Shown: positions 57,909-64,000 of the stretch, piece by piece
Layout: each line of letters starts with the position of its first letter
Position numbering within the stretch: the stretch's first letter is position 1
Source of the DNA: Molossus alvarezi
Lineage: Eukaryota; Chordata; Mammalia; Chiroptera; Molossidae
Direction: 5' to 3'
Assembly (NCBI GenBank): GCA_037176705.1
Contig: CM073890.1
Location: forward strand, 102,104,591-102,168,590
Length of the DNA stretch: 64,000 nucleotides
Notes under the pieces: generated by a model
The model's database searches: none
Seen by the model: only the letters and a program-made list of their open reading frames with translations
Told to the model about the DNA's origin: nothing
Made by a program: the position numbers and the translations under genes

Positions 57909-60900
57909 TAATTCTCTCCTCAAAAAGGAAGTACATAGTTCTGTATATTGTAGTATATAGACAGTCTCTATAAGCAGAGGCTATGACAAAGATTTAGGTG
58001 TGGTAACCTGCTTGGGAGATAATAAGAAAAAAACAATAGAAATGAGGATGTTGGAAGGAAAGAGAAAATAAAATGTGTGTTGTTGGACCAGACACCACCA
58101 TAGAGAATGTGGCGCGGTCACTGTACAATACACTACAGACTTCTAAAGGACAGAAAAATGGAAAAGTCTTTCACTGACTCTCTTCTTCCATTCATTGAGA
58201 AGTAGTTGCCTTCTCTGGAAGACAATAACTTCTTCTTCTGCAAGTGAGTGGGCTGAGTGATTTCAGAAATTTTGAGGTACAATCGTGAATGAATAGTCAG
58301 ATATTTGAGATGATTTAAATAAACTCTATCACCAGTTTCCTCTTCCAGCCCAGATGAAGTAACAAAGGCCACATGTATCAGTCTGTTTGAAACAACTAAA
58401 AAATAGGACAAAATATGAAACAAGAACATTAAAGATATTTAACTTACAGGCCACAGAGAGCAGTGATTCATAAGAGACAGGTGAGTTAAGGCCTATGGCT
58501 GCCATAGTTTACTGACTGGAGAAAATTCCCAGGCTATAGCACAGGAAGTGGGAACCCAGGTAGAATCCAAACACTCTGAATTCAGTAGATGGAACTGTGA
58601 GCCCAGAGAAGCCACAGCAGCGAGCACTCATGGGTAAGAGTACTGGAGAAGAGAGACTTTCGCTGAGAGGCTTCAGAGATCTGTAGTGCCCCACTCAAGT
58701 ATTAGTACTCTGCATGAGAAATCTACCAGAGACCATGGGATAAAGTACAGATATATGAGAAAAACCATCATAAGTCTTTGAGGATACTTCTGATCTCTGA
58801 ATACCTCTCACAGTGCAAGCAATGTTTCTGATTCACTCTCTGGCTGAACAGTGGAATGTCAGACACATCACCTTATTTCTTGTTATAACCACCATAGGTC
58901 AGGGATCCTTTGATGGTATATCCAACATCAAGAAAACTGATACTAATTTTGCACAAGGTCCCAGGAAAGTTGTCAGAGGATAGGAACATAGGTCCTTTGG
59001 ACACACCATGAGATGTACTAGGGCGAGAAATCTATTAATCACCTAAATCTACTAGCGATGTGAGGAAGGATAATGACATTTTAGGGATATTAGTATCTGG
59101 GTCACCTCATACTCTGTCATTAGTTTCTCTCAAAAAATTTAGATATTCTTCATTCTCTACTGTATTATAATCTGGCAAACAGCCACGGTTTTCTTTCAGG
59201 AAGAAATGGAGCAATATTTATTGCACCAGAGTTTTCTGGAATAAAAATCCTTTTAAAATGATTATACTAGTTCTGATCATTGCTTTCAATATGGAAACTG
59301 GGAGCGGGATCATGATTTTCCATTGAGGTAGCAGTAAGAACTCTCGAGTTTCTTCTGCTTGTAGAAGTCAAACAATAAATACTCTTTCCTATCAACACAT
59401 GTCTCTCCCGTAGGAGCACCACTGTATATTGGTAAGCACTGCAGAACCTTACGGAACATGGCACCTTGCTTGTCATCCATGCAATGTTTCCCGTTAGAAT
59501 CTTACTCTAATTCTTCTTCTATAGGGAAATGCAGCCACAAGGTTCTACCATTTTACCCTCCACATTGAAATGAAGAGACCCAGTTTCATGCAACTTTTCC
59601 CGTCAAATCTGCTACAGGGCACAATTCCTGCTGCCCCTAATGATTCCAGTGCCCTCTATACTGGTGCCGTCTCTATTGTTTTTGTGTAAGTAATGCTTTC
59701 TGGGCCATATTGTAGAACAAAATCAGATAGTATGTTCTCCAGCCTAAGTAAAAAATCTAATTTTTAAACCTCTTTCTTACTCCTTCCCTATACTCTGGCA
59801 AAGCTGAAATTGCTCTAATCTCATTTCGTGTAGCCTACTGTTGTTTCAGAGCCCCAAGAAGCCCTCTTAACAGTGTATTAGGACCAGAGACAGGTGTCCT
59901 TGTCAACATGTTAAAACTTGATTAATGGAGAAATCATCAAACAACCATAAACTCAAACTTATTCCGCCATATATCTGACCTTCTCCCTGTCCTACCAGCT
60001 CAAGACCTACACTCAGAAATATTCTTCTTATTCTTGTTGATACATAACATCAGGTCCTGCAATATCTTTCTTTCAATAAAATATCCAATCCCACAGCAGG
60101 GGATACGCTTTTCTGCTTGGGCTTAGCTGAAATCTAAACCCAGTTATTTGTCTGGGGATGTTGGGGACGTAGGGGTGAATCTAGGTAGGATAAGAAAAGT
60201 GTGGATGAGAGAAATGCTTCGGGTGAGGTTTCTCTAACATCTAGAGGTAGGGCAGGCAGTTGAGTTCTGGCAATAAGGTGTGAGGTGCATGTGCCAGCCC
60301 TGAGTGTTTACGTAATTTGTGAGAACAAGACTTGCACATACAGCCAACCTTGTGTTTCACTCATTCTCTACCAGGTGCTGGTTTTATCACAGGAGATCTG
60401 TCAAATCTTTAAACTGTTTTCTTTATTATTCTTTCACCTTTATGGTTAAATCTGTAGCCTGATTTGTAGCAGTTTATACTGTGGCTGCAAAAGTTCAGGT
60501 CCTCAATAAATGACGGCGTGGAAACCTTCCACTGCAGGCCTTGAATGCTATTTGGCTCACATAAGCCTGCTTGATTTAAGGCTTCCAAGGACCACAGAAG
60601 CCAATCAGCCTCTAAATCTTCATCTGTTCATGTGCCAGAACTGAAGTACAACTCAATTATTTACCTTTCGCCTGTGCCTCATCCCAGCCACTCAAAAGTG
60701 ATCATCTCCGATCACGATGCTATGATATACCCTGAACTCACATCCCCTACTAATCACCAGCAATGGGATCCTATTGGCAGCTGACAGGGGAACATCACAA
60801 ACTAGGGGTCTGCATCCTAGGACCACTTCTGCTATAGTTAACTGAGTCTAGAAATTTCCTAAAGTCAGCAATTCCCTCTGGAGTATTTTGTCTTAACAAG

Positions 60901-61000
60901 TACCTGCTTGGAATAGAAAGTGTTACTGTTACTCGGGGAGAGGAAGGTGCATAATGGTATTGTTGTCTTTCAAACCCATCTATTTTTCCCAGTGTTCTCA
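57909..61000. other. No gene recognised; possible old L1 or ERV-derived pieces
   Basis: Moderate GC, few simple repeats. The 58440-58760 part resembles the style of an old L1 5' UTR (many AG-rich blocks) but is not certain. On the minus strand 59270-59650 has a longer stretch with few stops, without a domain I can name. Confidence 0.3.
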
Positions 61001-62846
61001 ACTGCTATCAGCCTATTTATTGCCCCTAATTGCATCAGAATGTAATCATCTTTTTTGCATTATTTTCCCTTTCATGCATGTTCTAAATATCATCTGTATT
61101 ATTTTATGTTTTAAGAATGCATGCCATATTCTACAGAAGCAAGTATATCAACTAATTTCTCACTAATGTAAAGATATTACAGTCCAAGTAATAATAGTAA
61201 AATTGCAGTAAATAATAACTAAGTACATATTTGTTCAGTACTAGGACAGCCCACATTAATATCTATGAGGGTAACGAATGTAAGGTAACTACAGATGCAT
61301 TTCAGGTTGTACTGTACGAAGGTTTAGCTTTTTTAAGTGTATGTATGCCTACTCTTTAATAAAATAGGGTGGTCTAAATTACTTTATTTTTTATGATTTC
61401 AATGCAAAGTAGTTGTCTTCCATTACTTAGGAACAGATTAAACAAATAGAAATATATTCCTATTGAATAACTTTAATTTTACTCTACAACAAGGGAAAGA
61501 TGTACCACACTAAGAAATCTTTATGTATCTCAAGCAAATACTCTGAGAATCTGAATGGAAATATTGACTGAGATGATATGTCTTTTGCTAAATCTCACCA
61601 GTCTCATACTTCTGAATATCAGATGAATATGAATCCATCTGTTAAACTTGCTACTGTGATGGATTCTATAATCAATAACTTATAGAAAACATTATTTTTA
61701 TGACAAAACCACATATTATTTTTAATACATATGCGTAGAACACCTTAAAACTAAATAAAATTATAGTTTTCCTGAAATGATTTCTGATATCTAACACATA
61801 TAGATACAAATTGAACAAAATTAACCAATAACAAAGTTAACTTAGGGCTGGGATATTATATAAACCTGTAACAAGCCAGACTGCTTGGAAAATTATCCAG
61901 TATCATAAAATCCTTTTCTCTCAGCCTTCTTACTCCAGTGTATATTTAATTCAGCACCTAGAAATGAGAGATGAGGGAATGGATGTTCTGTTCCCCTGTA
62001 ATAACGTCTAACTCAGTCTGTTCCGAAGGAAATGCATCTTCACAGATACCCTGCCTACCGTGTCACTCCATCAGAATGGCCCATTAAGCTTTGCCCTGGT
62101 CTGATTTGGCACTTTTTTTAGAGGGTACTTTCTCACATGGCATCTGATCTACTTGTTAGATTAGTGAGGGAGTGTATGATGTCTCAGAAGTCATCAGATG
62201 TCATTAGGGGCTCCAACAACTCATAATTAACTTTGTGTTTAAAGGAGAGAACAACAGGGTCACCAATAACACATTCTGGGCAGGCAGCCAGGACACTACC
62301 ATGGGAGTCATGATGTCTAAACGTGAATCGTGTAGGCTGGGCCCATGATGTATACTGATCAGAAGCAAGGCAACTATTAACATGGCAAGGGAAAAGAAAA
62401 TTCTAATGAGGTGAGCAGATGTCTTGGAAAGACCGAAACATTAGCCTTTAGCTTAATGGCTACAGCCCACAGACTCTCGGATAGACATGACCCCATTTAG
62501 GAATCAGCTTTTACCATAAGCCAAGAACTAATTTGAGCCTGAGGGTGAATAGGGAGACAGTGTCCCCTGGGCCAGCAAGAAATTGGCAGGATAGTGAAAG
62601 TTAGAGACAAAAATAAGATGAAACTATTAATCGTTGGGCCAATTTCTTTGAGATTCTTTAAGCCAAATTTAAAAAGTCCCTTCACACCACAGGATGTTTT
62701 CTTTCAATTTATACCCCTAACCGAAATAAGCTGTATTTAAGAAAGGACTCTTACAAAATTCTTCCCAAATAGTTTCAGTTCCTTTCACCCACTATTCACA
62801 GGGTCACTCTGCAGTCTCTCATGCAGCTCAACACGCTTTATGTGCC
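61001..62846. other. Unassigned non-coding DNA
   Basis: AT-rich to 61850, then a moderately GC part to 62750 without recognised features. Confidence 0.4.
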
Positions 62847-62863
62847 TTTTTTTTTTTTTTTTT
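62847..62863. repeat. T17 homopolymer
   Basis: Seventeen T residues; likely the remnant tail of a minus-strand retroelement, though no body was recognised to its right. Confidence 0.7.
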
Positions 62864-63379
62864 GCAAGTCTTCAAATCAGACAGAGTGAAGCCAATTATT
62901 AGGACTTGAAAAGCATAGAAAATCAGAAATCTTACTTTTTGATCCTACTTTTTCTCCTTATTTTTTGCGCTGTTGAGTAGCCTTTGTGCTTTTCTGTCTT
63001 TCTCCTGAAACCCTTTCATCTAATCTCTGCTCTTGGCTGTTTGCTGTTCCACTCCCTCCTGATTCCCACCAGTCTGATGTCGTGTTCTGTTCACAGAGGA
63101 GGGTGAGCTCCCAGTAACACATGATTTCCTGACCTCTCTTTTAGTAAGGTAACCACAGCAGACAGCCACAATAAAGGCAGAGAGACTGGTTTTGAGACTA
63201 ACTATTAAGAGTATTTTGCATTATCGGAGAAAGACAAGCCTGGAACACAAAGGCTGGAATCAAAAATCACGTGTGCAGTTTTTCACTGGAGAAAAGACCA
63301 ATTCTCTAACCAAGAGTGTGCCTCTATCTCTGCTCACTCCTTCCTGTCTTTACGCCTGTTTTGTTTTTGTTTGTTTTTT
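62864..63379. other. Non-coding DNA
   Basis: Nothing recognised. Confidence 0.5.
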
Positions 63380-63600
63380 TGATGGAAAATCTCAACCATA
63401 TGTGCAAAAATAGAGCAAGTCTCCATAAATCCGTATGTACCCACCATTCAGCTTTGCCAGTCCTCAATTCCAGGTCAATCTTCCTTCCCTACCACCACCC
63501 ACTCCTCCTTACTGTATTATTTTGACATCACAGATATCAAATCATGTCTTCAATAATTATTTTGACATAATATATTCTTTTAATGTCAAGACGGCATATG
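63380..63600 (+). mobile_element. Ancient L1-like 3'-end fragment
   Basis: CATATGTGCAAAAATAGAGC, TCCGTATGTACCCACCATTC, AGCTTTGCCAGTCCTCAA and TTATTTTGACATCACAGATAT followed by CAAATCATG resemble a common old L1 3' UTR (L1ME/L1MC style). Confidence 0.5.
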
Positions 63601-64000
63601 TCATTTCACCACAGATTGCTTACGTATTTCACACTGTTTTGTAAAATAGTAGTTGATTTCAATTACCTGCAAATACACACATAGATGTCCTCCTTAATGA
63701 AAAACATAGTTCACATAAAATCGCCAAGTATGTGTACAAGATTCAATGACTGACCTGCCTGAAGAAGGACAATTGTTTCTGTGCGAAACTAGAGCAGAGT
63801 TTCCTCTTTATCTGTCTGAACTTTTGCTTATTTCCTGATACTCACAGCAGGAAGCATCGCTTAGTTCATATTAACAGTTGGGGCTTCATTCAGCGAAGAA
63901 AGGATTTTAACATTCCATGGCACATTATCCCATAGTTTGACTTAACACAGAAACTGTGATTCAAATAAAAGAAAAATAAACAGAGGTTTACAGCCAAGTT
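63601..64000. other. Non-coding window end
   Basis: No feature recognised. Confidence 0.5.

Noticed and set aside
1..64000. CRISPR arrays, operons, Shine-Dalgarno sites, phage or plasmid features
   Set aside because: The window is vertebrate DNA; the only regular repeats are microsatellites.
1..64000. Helitron (Helibat) copies expected in vespertilionid bats
   Set aside because: No TC...CTRR ended element with the usual 3' hairpin was recognised by eye.

Overview
This is mammalian nuclear DNA from a bat, most likely a yangochiropteran of the vespertilionid group. The main evidence is 22 copies of a tRNA-derived SINE with the VES architecture: a head like CCTGGCCGGTGTGGCTCAG, RNA polymerase III A/B boxes, a pyrimidine-rich (TC)n stretch and an A-rich tail. 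They are split 11 plus and 11 minus and many have clear target-site duplications (TSDs). A short hAT element with a perfect 8-bp TSD and a mariner-type miniature element fit the DNA-transposon activity known in bats. The sequence is AT-rich. No reading frame looks like a cellular protein-coding exon; all long frames fall in retrotransposon remnants, SINEs or simple repeats. The window reads as intergenic or deep intronic.

Layout. 1-6.5 kb: scattered SINEs, an MIR piece, a (GA)n tract and a CpG-rich patch (about 4.27-4.76 kb). 7-9 kb: a decayed class III-like endogenous retrovirus pol piece on the minus strand, split by a 267-bp hAT and a young SINE. 11-12 kb: a MaLR LTR and a SINE. 13.5-15.5 kb: an old L1 ORF2 piece cut by three SINEs and a 130-bp mariner MITE. 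16-19 kb: an MLT1 piece, then an old L1 3'-region split by an ERV1-like LTR. 21-26.5 kb: SINEs, old repeats and a 5'-truncated L1 with a G-rich 3' UTR. 29.3-35.4 kb: a nearly full-length, inactivated L1 with a SINE in its ORF2. 37.6-41.8 kb: a second hAT remnant, MIR, MLT1-like LTR, an ancient repeat with a young SINE, and an ERV-L-like LTR. 42.3-43.4 kb: a ~200-bp (TTCC)n array and two SINEs. 45.8 kb: Tigger. 49.1 kb: L2. 51.7-53.3 kb: SINEs including a nested pair. 55.4-57.9 kb: an L1 with its 5' end but no 3' half, bounded by a perfect 16-bp TSD. 57.9-63.4 kb: low-repeat DNA without a recognisable gene; an old L1-like 3' fragment lies near 63.4 kb.

No cooperating gene system is visible. 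The content is a layered record of transposition: ancient L2, MIR, MLT1 and Tigger first, then ERV and L1, then hAT, mariner and VES. The most unusual item is the 3'-truncated L1 with a perfect TSD. Next are the CpG-rich patch with a consensus splice donor, the hAT inside retroviral pol, and the nested SINE pairs that allow relative dating. All family names come from recognising sequence by eye, not from a database search.
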